Shown here in pieces: positions 10,537 to 21,363 of a stretch of 64,000 nucleotides of DNA. This DNA comes from Rhizobium sp. 007 (GTDB taxonomy: Bacteria > Pseudomonadota > Alphaproteobacteria > Rhizobiales > Rhizobiaceae): positions 124,001 to 188,000 of the forward strand of contig NZ_CP064191.1 of assembly GCF_015353075.1 (NCBI RefSeq), in the 5' to 3' direction. How positions within the stretch are numbered: the stretch's first letter is position 1; each line of letters starts with the position of its first letter. Position numbers and translations under genes: made by a program. Below the pieces are notes generated by a model that was not told the DNA's origin, ran no database searches, and was given only the letters and a program-made list of their open reading frames with translations.

Positions 10537-10744
10537 GCTAACCTCATTTCGTCCTTCGTTGAGTTCCCGAGGACACCAAGGAACGAGCGCTGAATTTCTC
10601 CGCTGGTGGAATCGCGGCGAGCTTCAGCAGGTCAAGCCAGCTCACGGCTCACGGACTGATTGTTCCGAACGACCATCAGACGCTCCGAGTTCAGGATCGT
10701 GTTACGCTATTGTTCTTCGCGCTCATTGCTATCAACGTCCCGCA

Positions 10745-10957
10745 TCAGTCTCCACGGGATAGCTTCCTCGCCTCGACCGTGATGGGCAGGCGGGTATCCT
10801 GCGGAAGGTCGGGGAGGGCTAGCCGCCATCCATTCCTCAGCAATACAAAGCCGCCCCACAAGTTTTCCTTCTCGACCGAAATGATCGGCTCCTCGAGATC
10901 CTTCTTGGGAATATAGGCAGACAAGCCGACGCCAGTTCTACGAATTGTCACTTTCAT
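10745..10957 (-). CDS. nifT: NifT/FixU, small nif-associated protein
   Basis: A 70-residue protein of the NifT/FixU family, found in nif operons and of unclear function. It shows the family pattern MKVTIRRTG, the AYIPKKDLEEPI block, LWGGFVLLRNGWRL and DTRLPITVEARKL. The start at 10957 overlaps the nifZ stop in an ATGA arrangement; an upstream in-frame start at 10981 would only add eight unmatched residues. Last gene of the nifB-fdxN-nifZ-nifT run. Confidence 0.92.
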   Translation of the reverse strand: MKVTIRRTGVGLSAYIPKKDLEEPIISVEKENLWGGFVLLRNGWRLALPDLPQDTRLPITVEARKLSRGD

Positions 10958-11280
10958 CTGGCTGTCGCTTTTCTGAGACAAGTGGCGATTTCAGAAGTCC
11001 CCGGAGTTGCAGCCTTATCGAGGCTCATTATTTCATAGGCGCGCATCCCGACGATGGTGCCGCGATCAACCCATTCGACCGCATAGATGTAAAATTGCTG
11101 AAGAAAGGTGCCCACGTCTCGCACAAAGCCTTCGTCGCCCTTCCGCACGAGATTCTCGCCGATGTCCTTTCCAGGATAAGTGCCGTCATTCCTTACTTGA
11201 CGGGTGGCGCGGACCCGCTCACCCGGCATAAACCGTGGTCGCTCGCGAATTTCGACCTCCTGTTCGCGTACAAGACCCAT
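10954..11280 (-). CDS. nifZ: NifZ, nitrogenase P-cluster assembly protein
   Basis: A 108-residue NifZ. In well-studied diazotrophs this family helps mature the second P-cluster of the MoFe protein. The FMPGERVRATRQVRNDGTYP block and GDEGFVRDVGTFLQQFYIYA followed by VEWVDRG are characteristic of the family. It overlaps nifT by four bases and follows fdxN by 44 bases, so it is read from the nifB promoter. Confidence 0.93.
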   Translation of the reverse strand: MGLVREQEVEIRERPRFMPGERVRATRQVRNDGTYPGKDIGENLVRKGDEGFVRDVGTFLQQFYIYAVEWVDRGTIVGMRAYEIMSLDKAATPGTSEIATCLRKATAR

Positions 11281-11324
11281 TGGCCGCTCCTCTCATTCTT
11301 TGTGCTGCGATAATCGGTTGATGG

Positions 11325-11519
11325 TCAGGCAGCGACGCAGGTCTTCGGCACCGGACATACCAAGGCGCATTGCTGCGTGTCGAATTCTCCCCTGCACTCG
11401 GTGCATTTTTTAGGATCAACCACGTATTTTTCCCCCTTGAAATTGATTGCGCCTGAGGGACATTCATATTCGCATGCGCCGCACTGGGTGCATTGGGATG
11501 CAATGATCTTGAAGGCCAT
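11325..11519 (-). CDS. fdxN: FdxN, 2[4Fe-4S] ferredoxin
   Basis: A 64-residue bacterial-type ferredoxin. The first cluster motif is [12 protein letters not shown] and the second is [18 protein letters not shown], with the longer spacing typical of nif ferredoxins. It directly follows nifB (31 bases), as in many rhizobia, where FdxN is needed for nitrogen fixation and probably supplies electrons to NifB or nitrogenase. Confidence 0.95.
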   Translation of the reverse strand: MAFKIIASQCTQCGACEYECPSGAINFKGEKYVVDPKKCTECRGEFDTQQCALVCPVPKTCVAA

Positions 11520-11550
11520 GTTTTAGCTCCTGGTTCAGTCAGAAGGTGGC

Positions 11551-13026
11551 TCAAGCCGTCGCCACCAACGGTTCGACACCGAACTCGGCGGCGTAAAGCG
11601 CACCGATCGCAGTCTCGATGTAGTCATAGCCATAAGCGTCCGTTGCTCGCACGCCCGCTTCTGCCAACTGTTTCTTCGGGCAATCACCGATCTTGGCGCA
11701 CAGCAAGACGTCTATGCCTTCGAGCGCGGCAATGATGTTATAAAGAGTAGCCTCCTCGCCCCAGCCACCGAGGCAGTACTGCTCGATCTTGCGGTGCCCT
11801 ACCAAGTCAATCCCTTTTTGAGAGACTGCGTAAACTTGGAATTCCTTCGCATGGCCGAAGTGTTCGTTGATCCGGCCGCCGCCTTTGGTGGTCACGGCAA
11901 TAAGAAGCGATCCGCCGGACCCCACGGACGTGACTGCTGTGATCGCGTCCTTCCTTGCCGCCAGATGATCGCCGCGCTCGCGCGCGACCAGCTGGCGGTA
12001 GGCGTGGCGCTTGCTGGCGTTGTAGGTAACATCGCTGGGGATTTGGTCGAGCGTAAACTCCCGCCCACGATCATCGCCGAGCAGACCCACAGCATCGGCG
12101 CGGCACTGCCGGCAATGGCGCATCAGCTTGGCGCCGCCTTCGAGACGATCTTGAAGCGCCTTCAGTTCTAACGGCTTTGGACCACGCTGACCGGTCAGTC
12201 CGTAATAGGTACCGTGGGAAGGCTCTGAAATCAGGGGCATCACGTTGTGCATGAATGCGCCGCGGTCCCTGACCCATCTGTTAACTTCGATGAGGTGCGC
12301 GTCATTGACGCCCGGGATCATCACCGAGTTAATCTTGGTGAGGATGCCGCGTTTGGACAGCATCTCCAAGCCTAACATTTGCCGCTCGTGAAGGATCCTG
12401 GCGGCTTCGATGCCGGTGTAGCGACTGTGCCCGTAGAATATCCACGGGTAGATCTTTGCCCCGACCTCCGGATCCACCATGTTGATGGTGATCGTCACGT
12501 GATCAACATTCATGTCAGCAAGCTCGTCGACATGGTCCGGCAGCGCGAGTCCGTTGGTCGAGATGCATAGCTTGATGTCGGGAATTTCCCTCGCGACTCG
12601 TTCGAACGTCGCTTTTGTCTTCTTCCAATCGTAACAGGCGTCGCCCGGTCCGGCGATGCCAAGGACGGCAAGCTGCGGTACTTCGCTGGCAACGGCAATC
12701 ACCTTGCGCAGCGCCTGGTCGGGAGTAAGCTTTTCCGATGCAACCCCAGGCCTACTTTCGTTAGCGCAGTCATATTTGCGATTGCAGTAGTTGCACTGGA
12801 TGTTGCACGCTGGTGCGACCGCGACATGCATGCGGGCGAAATAGTGATGCGCTTCTTCTGAAAAACAGGGATGGTCCTTGATCCTCTCCCAGATCGCCGG
12901 ATCTATGTCATCCGGCGCAGTAAGGCCACAGGACGAAGATGCGCAGCCGCCGGATTTTGCGGCCCGCGGCCCCCCGTCGGAGGATGCTTTGCTGGTAGTC
13001 TCAAGCTGTATCATCGGTTCCGACAT
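11551..13026 (-). CDS. nifB: NifB, FeMo-cofactor precursor synthase
   Basis: A 491-residue radical SAM enzyme that builds NifB-co, the 8Fe-9S-C core of the FeMo cofactor. The radical SAM cluster motif CNIQCNYC has its cysteines at 74, 78 and 81, and is followed by NRKYDCANESRPGV. From about residue 350 there is a C-terminal NifX/NafY-like domain (VAVTTKGGGRINEHFGHAKEF). The length is normal. It lies 41 bases downstream of a consensus sigma-54 promoter and heads nifB-fdxN-nifZ-nifT. Confidence 0.97.
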   Translation of the reverse strand: MSEPMIQLETTSKASSDGGPRAAKSGGCASSSCGLTAPDDIDPAIWERIKDHPCFSEEAHHYFARMHVAVAPACNIQCNYCNRKYDCANESRPGVASEKLTPDQALRKVIAVASEVPQLAVLGIAGPGDACYDWKKTKATFERVAREIPDIKLCISTNGLALPDHVDELADMNVDHVTITINMVDPEVGAKIYPWIFYGHSRYTGIEAARILHERQMLGLEMLSKRGILTKINSVMIPGVNDAHLIEVNRWVRDRGAFMHNVMPLISEPSHGTYYGLTGQRGPKPLELKALQDRLEGGAKLMRHCRQCRADAVGLLGDDRGREFTLDQIPSDVTYNASKRHAYRQLVARERGDHLAARKDAITAVTSVGSGGSLLIAVTTKGGGRINEHFGHAKEFQVYAVSQKGIDLVGHRKIEQYCLGGWGEEATLYNIIAALEGIDVLLCAKIGDCPKKQLAEAGVRATDAYGYDYIETAIGALYAAEFGVEPLVATA

Positions 13027-13066
13027 CGCACGGCTCCATTGGCGAGTGAACGTTACAATTCCACAA

Positions 13067-13171
13067 GCAAGAGCGATGCCAATCCATAAAATGCTGCTGT
13101 TTCACCGGGATAACGTTAACTTGTCCGCTTTGCCGGCTTGCTGCTACAAAGTTTTTGTCGGACTTGCGACA
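13067..13171 (-). promoter_or_regulatory. NifA-dependent sigma-54 promoter of nifB
   Basis: On the minus strand TGGCATCGCTCTTGC (13081-13067) is a -24/-12 promoter with GG-N10-GC spacing. About 90 bases upstream, TGTCGGACTTGCGACA (13156-13171) is a perfect NifA upstream activator site (TGT-N10-ACA) with an extended palindrome. The promoter lies just before nifB. Confidence 0.93.
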
Positions 13172-13256
13172 AGGGCCACGGTCGCACCCGAAGTGTCGTG
13201 TGTTAGACCAACTGAAGACAGAAGTGACGCTCGCGACATCCCTGATAACACTCGCG

Positions 13257-14909
13257 TCAGAACTTTTTCACCTCGATACGAAGCCGGCGCAGAGCATAGC
13301 CGACCTGCCGCGGCGTCAGGCCTAGGATACGAGCCGCCCTGGCCTGAACCCAACCGGCCGTCTCCATTGCATTGATCAGACGGTCACGGTCAGTCAGCCC
13401 CGATGCCCCGATCGTGGATGCGGGACCTGTTGGAGCGCCGGTGTTAGCCGACGGTCCGACTAACACCCCATTACCTGGAGCGAGGTCATTGATGGCGTTG
13501 TTGCAATTACCACAGCCAGCTCCTTTCTTGAGGAGCGAAGAAAAGCATCGGCCTTGCTGGCAGGCGAAATCCGATGGAGCGATCGTACTTGAACGGGCGA
13601 GAGTGGCGGTCCGTCGTACGCAGTTCTCCAGCTCGCGAACGTTGCCGGGGAAGTCGCATTTCGACAATATGTCGAGTGCCGATGGCGCGAAGTCGAGATC
13701 GCGACCATTCTCATTGTTGAATCGCTGGAGGAATACTTTCGCTAGACGTGGAATGTCACCGTCGCGCTCCCTAAGCGGCGGCAAAATGATAGGCACCACA
13801 TTGATCCGGTAATAAAGGTCGGCTCTAAACTCCCCATTCGCGACGGCCGTCTCGAGGTCTTTGTTGGTGGCGCATATTAGTCTAACGTTTACTTTCAATG
13901 TCTTCGTTCCGCCGACTCGCTCAAGTTCACCTTCCTGCAAGACGCGCAATAACTTCGCTTGAAATGCTGGCGATATTTCGCCTATTTCATCCAGCAGCAA
14001 CGTTCCACCATCCGCCAGTTCGAAACGGCCTGCTCGCTGAGAGATCGCTCCGGTGAAAGCGCCTTTTTCATGTCCAAACAGCTCCGATTCCAGAACACCT
14101 GCCGACAGTGCGGCGCAATTCAGTTTCACGAAAGGCTTCTTTCGCCGTGATGATAACTCATGTATCGCCCTCGCAAAGGATTCCTTGCCGGTGCCGCTCT
14201 CACCCCTCAGAAGTACAGCGGAGTTGGTCGCTGCCACGATAACGGCGGTCTTGACTACCTCCTTGAGCGCAGGACTCTCTCCGACAATCCAGCTGATAGT
14301 TTTGGGAGTTTGCGGGGCGGGGCCAGGCTTCCCCCCGATCCGCGAAATCTGTTCTGCTTGTTGTTCCTCGGCGATTGATCCGCCATCTCTGCACAGGTTG
14401 CGATTGAGCCGGGTGGCCAAGCCGGTGAGGTTGGCGACCATGGTCAGAAAGAGTATCTCCTCCTCGTAGTTATCACTGGCGGTGCCAGTTTCAGCGCGAT
14501 CAATCCATAATGCCCCGAGCACCTTCTTTTCCACCTTGACGGGGACACCGATGAAGGTAGCGGCACCATTGCCGTCTAAAGACGTTCGCAGCGCAGCTTT
14601 GAATAGGTCCGACTTCCTAATGTCCGGCACGACGAGCGATGTACCGGTAGCGATGATATGCTCTATTGCCGTTTTCGGCTCGATTGTGGGAGTGGGTGAC
14701 GGAGAGTCATGGCCAACACCGGAACATGCGGTGATCTCTGCCTCTCCTTCCTCGGCGGAAATCACGATCGCGCCGTGGCGCATTGGCAGAAGCGAAGAGA
14801 GGGTATTCAGCGCATTAGCAAGCGCGATCTCAAGACGAGGGGAAGCGATGAGGTCTCTCGATATCCGGTAGATTCCGCTGCGCCACATGTTGGGGTTATG
14901 CATGTTCAT
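13257..14909 (-). CDS. nifA: NifA, sigma-54 activator of nitrogen fixation genes
   Basis: A 550-residue enhancer-binding protein. An N-terminal GAF domain (about 20-175) is followed by the AAA+ domain with GESGTGKE (Walker A), GAFTGA (the sigma-54 contact loop) and LLLDEIGEI (Walker B), and a C-terminal Fis-type helix-turn-helix ([19 protein letters not shown]). The linker holds CQQGRCF and GCGNCNN, the cysteines linked to oxygen sensitivity in rhizobial NifA. It follows fixX after about 260 bases, with no clear promoter of its own, so read-through from fixABCX is likely. It should act at the TGT-N10-ACA sites in this window. Confidence 0.97.
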   Translation of the reverse strand: MNMHNPNMWRSGIYRISRDLIASPRLEIALANALNTLSSLLPMRHGAIVISAEEGEAEITACSGVGHDSPSPTPTIEPKTAIEHIIATGTSLVVPDIRKSDLFKAALRTSLDGNGAATFIGVPVKVEKKVLGALWIDRAETGTASDNYEEEILFLTMVANLTGLATRLNRNLCRDGGSIAEEQQAEQISRIGGKPGPAPQTPKTISWIVGESPALKEVVKTAVIVAATNSAVLLRGESGTGKESFARAIHELSSRRKKPFVKLNCAALSAGVLESELFGHEKGAFTGAISQRAGRFELADGGTLLLDEIGEISPAFQAKLLRVLQEGELERVGGTKTLKVNVRLICATNKDLETAVANGEFRADLYYRINVVPIILPPLRERDGDIPRLAKVFLQRFNNENGRDLDFAPSALDILSKCDFPGNVRELENCVRRTATLARSSTIAPSDFACQQGRCFSSLLKKGAGCGNCNNAINDLAPGNGVLVGPSANTGAPTGPASTIGASGLTDRDRLINAMETAGWVQARAARILGLTPRQVGYALRRLRIEVKKF

Positions 14910-15168
14910 GACGGATGGTTCGCCCGCAGGTCTACTCTATCAGCACGTGAGCTGTTAAACCCTGGCGGGGGGTTGTCCATGACTTTTCTACCCTTAAAAC
15001 GCGAACTTCGTTGTTCGAGCATTCAAAAGTTGATTATACCTGCATTCGAAAACACAGCAAATTAAAATCGTTCGAAAAGCGGCCAATGGTGATTTCCTAA
15101 TGAATATCCGTTCGCCGTCGCTTACGCAGCAAGGCGGTCGATGCTCTCTGAGCCGGAGGTGGCGCTCA

Positions 15169-15465
15169 TCATCCGAACTTGAAGAGGATCCCGAACCCAC
15201 CTCGCGGATAATTCCACTCGATGTCACCGTTCGCTTCGCATAACACTCTGCACGTGCCGCATTCCATGCAGCCATCCGCAACGATTTCCACCTGCCCGGT
15301 GTCGTTCAACTCATAGCATTTGGCCGGACAAATCTTCGTCAGTGCGAGCAGGTTCGGGCTTGGCGACAGGTGCGCCCGCACTTTTATGTGTGGGCGCCCC
15401 GTGTCGACCAGATAGCGATTCTGGTAGAGTTTGTCCTCGATGCGCTCCACGATGGTTGCCGTCAT
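15169..15465 (-). CDS. fixX: FixX, ferredoxin-like protein
   Basis: A 98-residue ferredoxin-like subunit of the FixABCX electron-bifurcating complex, which passes electrons toward nitrogenase. Cysteines occur in CPAKCYE and in [11 protein letters not shown] near the C-terminus, and [14 protein letters not shown] is the typical FixX tail. It starts 12 bases after the fixC stop. Confidence 0.95.
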   Translation of the reverse strand: MTATIVERIEDKLYQNRYLVDTGRPHIKVRAHLSPSPNLLALTKICPAKCYELNDTGQVEIVADGCMECGTCRVLCEANGDIEWNYPRGGFGILFKFG

Positions 15466-15477
15466 CTGAATTCTCCT

Positions 15478-16785
15478 TTAGCGCCAAGCGAAGGCGAGGC
15501 GGATTGCGTCGCTGACCAACCCCCAACGGGACCGTGCCTTGATGAAGGCGGCGGTTGTCGCCTTTTCCCTTTCGATCTTAGGAGTCCCATCAACGCGCAC
15601 GAAATTCTGCGCGGCCTGCGATATCAGCTTCGGATACGTCGTGAAGAAACTTTGACAATTGGTATGGAGGAGGGCGGGCATATCTTTGTGCTTCATCAGG
15701 TCTTTCATAACGAAGGACTTGTCCAGCATGCTTTTGTAAAGGGAGAGGTTCTGCTTGGTCATCGAACCTCCGCGGCATTTTATGCGGAAGATCGACTCGC
15801 CGGCGATGCGCCCCGACGCCATGGCGAGGTTGGAACCCTCGCGGTGCACGGCATTGTTGAGTTGCGCCGCGTCGCCAACGACGACCCAGCCGTCGCCGAA
15901 GAGCTGCGGGATTGCCTTGAAGCCGCCCTCCGGAATGAGATGCGCGGCGTATTCCTTGACCTCCGACCCCGCTAGCAGCGGTCGGATTGAGGGATGGCGC
16001 TTGAAGGCGTCGAGAAGGGCGTACGGTTTTTCCATGGTTTCAGCTAAGCCGGAGACGAGGCAGCCGATGCCGAGCGAGATTGACTCCCTGTTGGTATAGA
16101 GGAAGCCCAATCCGGTAATTCCGCGTGAAATTGTCCCGCCTGCTTCGATCACACAGCCTTCGTCCTCGGTCAGGCCAAAGCGCTCTGCGATGACCTCTTC
16201 CGGCAGGAAATGCATCTCCTTGACCGCGAGCGCCACATTTTCCGGCTTCGGCATCTCGCGCAAGCCGGCCCGCGTGCCGAGAAGCCCGTTTACCCCTTCA
16301 GCGAGAACGACTACATCCGCAAGGATCACGTCCCCTGCGCGGTCCGTGTGAACACCTATGACCTTGCCGCTCGAATCCCGGGCGAGTTTCGTCGCCGTTG
16401 TCTCGCACAGAACCGTGCCGCCAGCCTCACGTACCTTGCACGAGAACCACTTGTCGAATTGGGCGCGGATGATCGTGTAGCGGTTTGGCCTCCGCTCATT
16501 GAAGTCGTCTGATCGATAGTGCATTCCTGTGTGCGACGTGTCGTCCATTATCCAGAACCGCTGCTCGACCAGATGCCGTTCAAGAGGCGCGTCGTCGCGG
16601 AAATCCGGAATGATCGTCTCCAGCATGTTGGCGTACAATATGGCGCCTTGGACGTTCTTGGAGCCTGGATACTCTCCGCGCTCCAACTGCAACACTCTCA
16701 GACCGTGACTAGCCATCGTGTAAGCAGCCGCGTTTCCGGACATACCGGCTCCGACTACGATGGCATCGAACTTCTCCTCGCTCAT
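15478..16785 (-). CDS. fixC: FixC, electron-transfer flavoprotein-quinone oxidoreductase-like
   Basis: A 435-residue FAD protein of the ETF-QO family, the quinone-reducing part of FixABCX. The N-terminal dinucleotide-binding motif [16 protein letters not shown] and the [19 protein letters not shown] segment are clear. Its length is normal. It sits between fixB (10-base gap) and fixX in the fixABCX operon. Confidence 0.96.
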   Translation of the reverse strand: MSEEKFDAIVVGAGMSGNAAAYTMASHGLRVLQLERGEYPGSKNVQGAILYANMLETIIPDFRDDAPLERHLVEQRFWIMDDTSHTGMHYRSDDFNERRPNRYTIIRAQFDKWFSCKVREAGGTVLCETTATKLARDSSGKVIGVHTDRAGDVILADVVVLAEGVNGLLGTRAGLREMPKPENVALAVKEMHFLPEEVIAERFGLTEDEGCVIEAGGTISRGITGLGFLYTNRESISLGIGCLVSGLAETMEKPYALLDAFKRHPSIRPLLAGSEVKEYAAHLIPEGGFKAIPQLFGDGWVVVGDAAQLNNAVHREGSNLAMASGRIAGESIFRIKCRGGSMTKQNLSLYKSMLDKSFVMKDLMKHKDMPALLHTNCQSFFTTYPKLISQAAQNFVRVDGTPKIEREKATTAAFIKARSRWGLVSDAIRLAFAWR

Positions 16786-16795
16786 AGGCCTTACC

Positions 16796-17911
16796 TCAGT
16801 TCACAAGCTTCATACGATCGCGCGGCGCCATCCGCTTGGTGAAGGCTTCTGTCAATGCCGGCAAGAACGTGATCGCATCAGCCACAACGCCCATATGGGC
16901 GAAATCGAAGATGGGGGCGTTCCGATCGGTGTTGATAGCGACAATTAGATCAGCTCCTTCGACGCCAACCCGATGCTGGACTGCGCCCGATATTCCGGCC
17001 GCAACGTAGAGCTTGGGCCGGATCGTCTTGCCGGTTTGGCCGATCTGCCGATCAAGCGGCATCCAACCCTTTTGGACCAGCGGTCGCGAACAGCCAAACT
17101 CACCGCCGATCGTCCTCGCGAGATCCTTCAAGTGCTGCAGGTTCTCGGCTGCACCGAGCCCGAGCCCGCCGGCAACCACGATGTCGGCATAGGCGAGATT
17201 GGCGTCCTCCGTTTGGCCATCAGAGAGAAAGCCAAGGACTTTGGTGACGATCTCTTCCTCGACCATCGTCAGATCGTGTCGGACAACGCGTCCGATTGGC
17301 TTAGCCACTCGCTGCGGCGTCGACATGACCCTCGGACGCACCGTTGCCATTTGCGGACGGCAGTTGAGCGTATAGATTGTGCACAGCAAGGAACCACCGA
17401 AGGTCGGCCGTGTTGCCGCGAGGGAACCATCTGCATCAACATCCAGTTCCGTGCAGTCGGCCGTGAGCCCCGTCTGCAACGTCGTTGCCACAGAACCCGC
17501 AAGGTCGCGGCCGAGCGTGGTCGCACCGAGCAGGAGAATTTCAGGTTTGTGGCTAATGACCAGATCTGTCAAAGCTTTGGTAAAAGGCTCATTTCGATAA
17601 TTGGCGAGTAGCGGCGACTCAATGAGGTAGGCGAGGTCGGCGCCGTAAGCGAAGGCGTCTGCAATGGCAGGCCCGGTCCCCACTCCATCCGGCGGCCCGA
17701 CAACCACCCCAGCAAGCTGAACGCCCAGCTTGTCGGCAAGCTTGCGGCCCTCACCGAGCAATTCGACAGACACGGGATGGACCTGGCCCCGCTCAAGCTC
17801 AATGAAGACCCAGACGTCCCGATGGTCCTGGAAATCGTTGGGCAACTCCTTCTTCATGCCAGCACGGCCGGCGGCTGGAGACGGCGTTTCACTTTTTTGG
17901 GTTTCCATCAT
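16796..17911 (-). CDS. fixB: FixB, electron transfer flavoprotein alpha subunit
   Basis: A 371-residue ETF-alpha homologue that pairs with FixA. The C-terminal FAD-binding part shows [37 protein letters not shown] and the [12 protein letters not shown] segment typical of the family. The ATG at 17911 (or the adjacent one at 17908) follows an AAGGAG ribosome binding site. The frame could also begin with GTG at 17929, overlapping the fixA stop, but that lacks a matching site. Confidence 0.95.
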   Translation of the reverse strand: MMETQKSETPSPAAGRAGMKKELPNDFQDHRDVWVFIELERGQVHPVSVELLGEGRKLADKLGVQLAGVVVGPPDGVGTGPAIADAFAYGADLAYLIESPLLANYRNEPFTKALTDLVISHKPEILLLGATTLGRDLAGSVATTLQTGLTADCTELDVDADGSLAATRPTFGGSLLCTIYTLNCRPQMATVRPRVMSTPQRVAKPIGRVVRHDLTMVEEEIVTKVLGFLSDGQTEDANLAYADIVVAGGLGLGAAENLQHLKDLARTIGGEFGCSRPLVQKGWMPLDRQIGQTGKTIRPKLYVAAGISGAVQHRVGVEGADLIVAINTDRNAPIFDFAHMGVVADAITFLPALTEAFTKRMAPRDRMKLVN

Positions 17912-17925
17912 ATGCTCCTTGCTGC

Positions 17926-18777
17926 TCACGCACTGCCATTGGATGAAAGCTCAACTTCCAACGCCGGTTGGTTGGTGAAGATCGATGCGACCACCTCGTC
18001 GGCGACATGGTCCACCGTTTTGTCGGTAGTGTCGATTTGCATAGCTTTTTGCGCTCGGGGGGTGGGAGCGAATACGCGCTTCACGACCGTCGGCGATCCT
18101 CTCAAGCCGCAGTTAGCCAATTCCTCAATGCCGGCGTCGGCAGCACTCCACTTCAGAATTGGGAAACGCGCGGCACGCAAGGCGTCATCGAGAGAGCCGC
18201 GGCGGATAGTATTGACGCCTTCCAGCATAGTGATTAGGCACGGCAATTTGCTCCTCAGCATCTGCGTGCCGCCTTCCGAGCGCCGCTCAACCGTGATCTC
18301 GCGCGCATGGAGATCGATAGAGGCAATTTTCGTTATGTAAGTCAGTTGTTGGAGATCCAGGCGCTTGGCAATTCCAGGCCCGACCTGGGCGGTGTCGCCG
18401 TCGATCGTCTGCTTACCAGTAAAGACGATATCAGGCGCGCCAAAGCTATCGCCAATCTTCGCGATTGCTTGAGAGATAGCGAATGAAGTTGCCAACGTGT
18501 CGGATCCCGCAAAGTGACGGTCGGTCAAAAGTATCGCGCGGTCCGCGCCGTAGGTGAGCGCCTTGCGCATCGCTTGCTCTGCCATGGGTGGGCCCATAGT
18601 GAGGACGGTGACCTTGCCCCCATGGCAGTCACGCACTTTGAATGCTTCTTCGAGCGCGAACAGGTCGTAAGGGTTGATGATGGTCGGCACACCTTGGCGC
18701 ATGATGGTATTCGTCACCGGATGGACGCGTATCTGCGCGGAGTCCGGCACCTGCTTGATACAGACTACGATGTGCAT
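17926..18777 (-). CDS. fixA: FixA, electron transfer flavoprotein beta subunit
   Basis: A 283-residue ETF-beta homologue, first gene of fixABCX. It begins [18 protein letters not shown], the conserved FixA start; the frame is open upstream to 19014, but that part is promoter sequence. [19 protein letters not shown] and [19 protein letters not shown] are typical ETF-beta blocks. It lies about 50 bases downstream of a strong sigma-54 promoter with a NifA site. Confidence 0.96.
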   Translation of the reverse strand: MHIVVCIKQVPDSAQIRVHPVTNTIMRQGVPTIINPYDLFALEEAFKVRDCHGGKVTVLTMGPPMAEQAMRKALTYGADRAILLTDRHFAGSDTLATSFAISQAIAKIGDSFGAPDIVFTGKQTIDGDTAQVGPGIAKRLDLQQLTYITKIASIDLHAREITVERRSEGGTQMLRSKLPCLITMLEGVNTIRRGSLDDALRAARFPILKWSAADAGIEELANCGLRGSPTVVKRVFAPTPRAQKAMQIDTTDKTVDHVADEVVASIFTNQPALEVELSSNGSA

Positions 18778-18829
18778 GATGTTTTTAGGCTCCCGATCGA
18801 ATGTGGATTGGCGTTTCGGCTTACTCCAA

Positions 18830-18934
18830 GCAGTATTCGTGCCAACCACATTGCGCATAGGTAACCCCCTGAAATGTTGGTGTGTTCTCTTTGTCAGGAT
18901 TTCGCCAGGCGACAGTTTTGTCGGATTGCCGACA
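18830..18934 (-). promoter_or_regulatory. NifA-dependent sigma-54 promoter of fixABCX
   Basis: On the minus strand TGGCACGAATACTGC (18844-18830) has GG-N10-GC and the full TGGCACG -24 element. About 90 bases upstream lies TGTCGGATTGCCGACA (18919-18934), a fully palindromic NifA site. It falls between the nifW stop and fixA, so fixA has its own promoter. Confidence 0.95.
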
Positions 18935-18959
18935 TTGTCGTGTAGCAATCCTGCCGCAC

Positions 18960-19343
18960 TCATTTCTTTCCGAATGGCGTCCGGATGGAGTCCAACGGTA
19001 CAAAAGTGCGACACGGCGCCGCAGCCTTGGCCGGATCGCGGTCCTTGAGCACTTTAAAGACCCGATGCGTAAGCGGCGAAGAAGTTGCAAAGTCCTCGTA
19101 AGCGCGCTCGAGCGTGGCGCGCGCACGGGCAGCGATCGCTTTGTCCTGGAGATCGGAATTAACCTCCTCGGCCAGGTATTGCCCCATGCGCTTCATGATG
19201 TGGAGCCGGGAGACATTGAGCACCTTCGGATCATAGGACACGCCAAGAACTTCGAAGAATTCCTCGGCAGCCGACAAGCGCTTTAGCTGCGCGAGAATGT
19301 CGGTGACATCAATAGGAAGGTTCTCGCCCGCACAACTGTTCAT
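18960..19343 (-). CDS. nifW: NifW, nitrogenase-stabilising protein
   Basis: A 127-residue NifW, a family thought to protect the MoFe protein from oxygen and aid its assembly. The LKRLSAAEEFFEVLGVSYDP block near the N-terminus and the RVFKVLKDRDPAK tail are characteristic. The start at 19343 has a purine-rich upstream region; further in-frame codons upstream are unmatched. It is downstream of nifS, but 387 bases without a gene separate them. Confidence 0.9.
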   Translation of the reverse strand: MNSCAGENLPIDVTDILAQLKRLSAAEEFFEVLGVSYDPKVLNVSRLHIMKRMGQYLAEEVNSDLQDKAIAARARATLERAYEDFATSSPLTHRVFKVLKDRDPAKAAAPCRTFVPLDSIRTPFGKK

Positions 19344-19730
19344 TTGCGTTTTCCTTTGGTGGTCGCGGATGCGTTCGCTCCAAGCTGACGAACAGCAGCG
19401 AGCTTCGCAGATCGAGAAATGAGACGCGGTTGACAGCGGCAACGCTACTCAGGATTGACCCGTCGAGGCCCTGCAGCATTATCCACGGCTCAAGCCGTAT
19501 CGGGAGGCCGCCAGACCGACCCCGGCACGAACTTCGTCGACCTCGTCGGCAGCCACGCAGCCGTATCGATCCCGCTGTGCAGCACGCGGGCTGAAGCAAA
19601 CGAGTGGGCGGCCCCAGCTTCCCCACGTGGTGAAGGCGACGCCGGGCCATGCGTGTTTTATTGAGAACGACCGGAAGTTTCTGGTCCTCGGTTCTTCCCC
19701 TCAGGCGGGGCGCCGGATTGGGAGCCCTCA
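19344..19730. other. Gap between nifS and nifW
   Basis: I recognise no gene here. A minus-strand frame covers the whole gap and continues into nifW in another register, but its arginine-rich sequence looks like chance coding. No clear sigma-54 promoter was found, so nifW may be read through from nifS. The gap could hold an eroded gene. Confidence 0.4.
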
Positions 19731-20912
19731 TCACTTAGCCTGCCCCCTGGAGACAGGGACAGCGTCACGTAGTTTTTCCACGATTCCCGGTATCAGTTCG
19801 AGTACCCGATCCACATCCTCCTCGCGGTTATGGCGTGAAAAGGAGAAGCGAACTGCACCGAGTGCCGTAACGTGGCGAATGTTCATCGCCCTTAGAACAT
19901 GGCTCGGTACCGAGGATCCAGAGGTGCAGGCGGAGCCCGAGGAGCAAGCGATGCCATGGCGATTGAGCAGAAACTGCATGGCTTCTCCAGCAATGCGGTC
20001 GAAGGCGACGTTTGTGGTATTCGATAATCGTGCCAGCGGATCACCGGTGACGAAGGTCCTGGGGATCCGTTCAAGAAGTCCTTTCTCCAATCGATCGCGG
20101 AGCGATTTTACCCGCTTGTTTTCCTCGTCCATGCACTCCAACGCGAGTTCGGCCGCCTTGCCTAAGCCCGCGATCCCGGGCGTATTCTCTGTGCCCGCGC
20201 GGCGGCCGCGCTCCTGGTGACCACCCCTGACGAGTGCATGGAAGGGCACGCCGCGTTTTATGTAGAGCGCGCCGACGCCTTTCGGCCCATGTAGCTTGTG
20301 GCCGGAGAGCGACAGCATGTCGATTGCGGTCGATTTCAGGTCCATCGGAAGCTTGCCGACCGCTTGCACTGCATCGGCGTGGAAAAGTGCGCCAGCTTGC
20401 TTGGCCATCTCAGCAAGCCTTTCCACGGGGAAAATTGTTCCCGTCTCGTTGTTCGCCCACATGATCGAAACGATCGCCACGCGATGGGTGAGGGCGGTCC
20501 GGTAGGCGTTAAGATCGAGTCGGCCATGGTGGTCCACCGGGATCCTGTGCACCTTAACGCCGCGCGTCTTCTCAAGGTGTGTACAGAGCGTCAGCACCGC
20601 CGGATGCTCGACCTCTGAAGTGACTATCTCGGTGCGCCCAGGAACCGCCTCGAGACCCGAAAGGATCGCCGTATTGACGCTTTCAGTCCCGCCCGAGGTG
20701 AAAGTGATCTCATGGTCGAACTTTGCACCGATCAGCGCTTGCAACTGCTGGCGCGCCGTCTTGATCGCTGCGCCGGCAGCGGCGCCGATATCATGCATCG
20801 ATGAAGGGTTGCCAAACTGATCTAAAAAGAACGGCAGCATCGCTTGAACAACTTCGGCATCGACTTGTGTTGATGCATTGTTGTCGAGATAGACAGGCCT
20901 CAATGATACCAC
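19731..20912 (-). CDS. nifS: NifS, cysteine desulfurase
   Basis: A 393-residue pyridoxal-phosphate enzyme that removes sulfur from cysteine for nitrogenase Fe-S clusters. It has the N-terminal VYLDNNASTQVD, the PLP lysine in SLSGHKLHGPKGVGAL, and the catalytic cysteine in GIACSSGSACTSGS. The first codon is probably GTG at 20912, since the family start falls near it. The companion scaffold gene nifU is not seen nearby; the iscA-like gene lies 84 bases upstream. Confidence 0.95.
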   Translation of the reverse strand: MVSLRPVYLDNNASTQVDAEVVQAMLPFFLDQFGNPSSMHDIGAAAGAAIKTARQQLQALIGAKFDHEITFTSGGTESVNTAILSGLEAVPGRTEIVTSEVEHPAVLTLCTHLEKTRGVKVHRIPVDHHGRLDLNAYRTALTHRVAIVSIMWANNETGTIFPVERLAEMAKQAGALFHADAVQAVGKLPMDLKSTAIDMLSLSGHKLHGPKGVGALYIKRGVPFHALVRGGHQERGRRAGTENTPGIAGLGKAAELALECMDEENKRVKSLRDRLEKGLLERIPRTFVTGDPLARLSNTTNVAFDRIAGEAMQFLLNRHGIACSSGSACTSGSSVPSHVLRAMNIRHVTALGAVRFSFSRHNREEDVDRVLELIPGIVEKLRDAVPVSRGQAK

Positions 20913-20996
20913 GCTCCAACTACCGAAATGATGGAAGCCTCACAGCCGCAGGCCCGTCGAGCGGATCCCGCATTGCCGTTCGCCCTGCCCAGACGA

Positions 20997-21317
20997 TCAG
21001 CTACAGGATTTGCCGCAGGCGCACTTCTCCCGCGGGTTAGGATTGTCGAAGATAAAACCGGAGGAACCCGCCTCCGTGACGAAATCCAAGGTCAAGCCGG
21101 CGATATGGTCTTGAGAGCCCGCGTCCACGAACACCTTGACCCCACCCGTCTCAATGACAGCATCGCCCTCTCGCAACTCGCTCTCCAGGCCCACATGGTA
21201 TTTGGGGCCGGCGCAGCCGTCCACTTGGACCATGATGCGCAAGCCGTTCACAGGCTCGGGAGACTGGGAAATAATACCTTTCGCTGCGGCGATTGCCTTT
21301 TCGGTGAGCGTGACCAT
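20997..21317 (-). CDS. IscA/HesB-type Fe-S carrier (IscN-like)
   Basis: A 106-residue A-type iron-sulfur carrier. The family pattern ends with CACGKSC, and an upstream cysteine lies in QVDGCAGPKYHVGLE. Such genes sit before nifU-nifS in rhizobia, where the name iscN has been used. The start MVTLTEKAIAAAKGI at 21317 fits the family; an extension to 21413 would be promoter sequence. It is followed directly by nifS, and is preceded by a sigma-54 promoter and NifA site. Confidence 0.9.
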   Translation of the reverse strand: MVTLTEKAIAAAKGIISQSPEPVNGLRIMVQVDGCAGPKYHVGLESELREGDAVIETGGVKVFVDAGSQDHIAGLTLDFVTEAGSSGFIFDNPNPREKCACGKSCS

Positions 21318-21363
21318 CGGATCGTTTCTCCTGGTTTCCGAGTTGCGTTCGCAATCGACAATG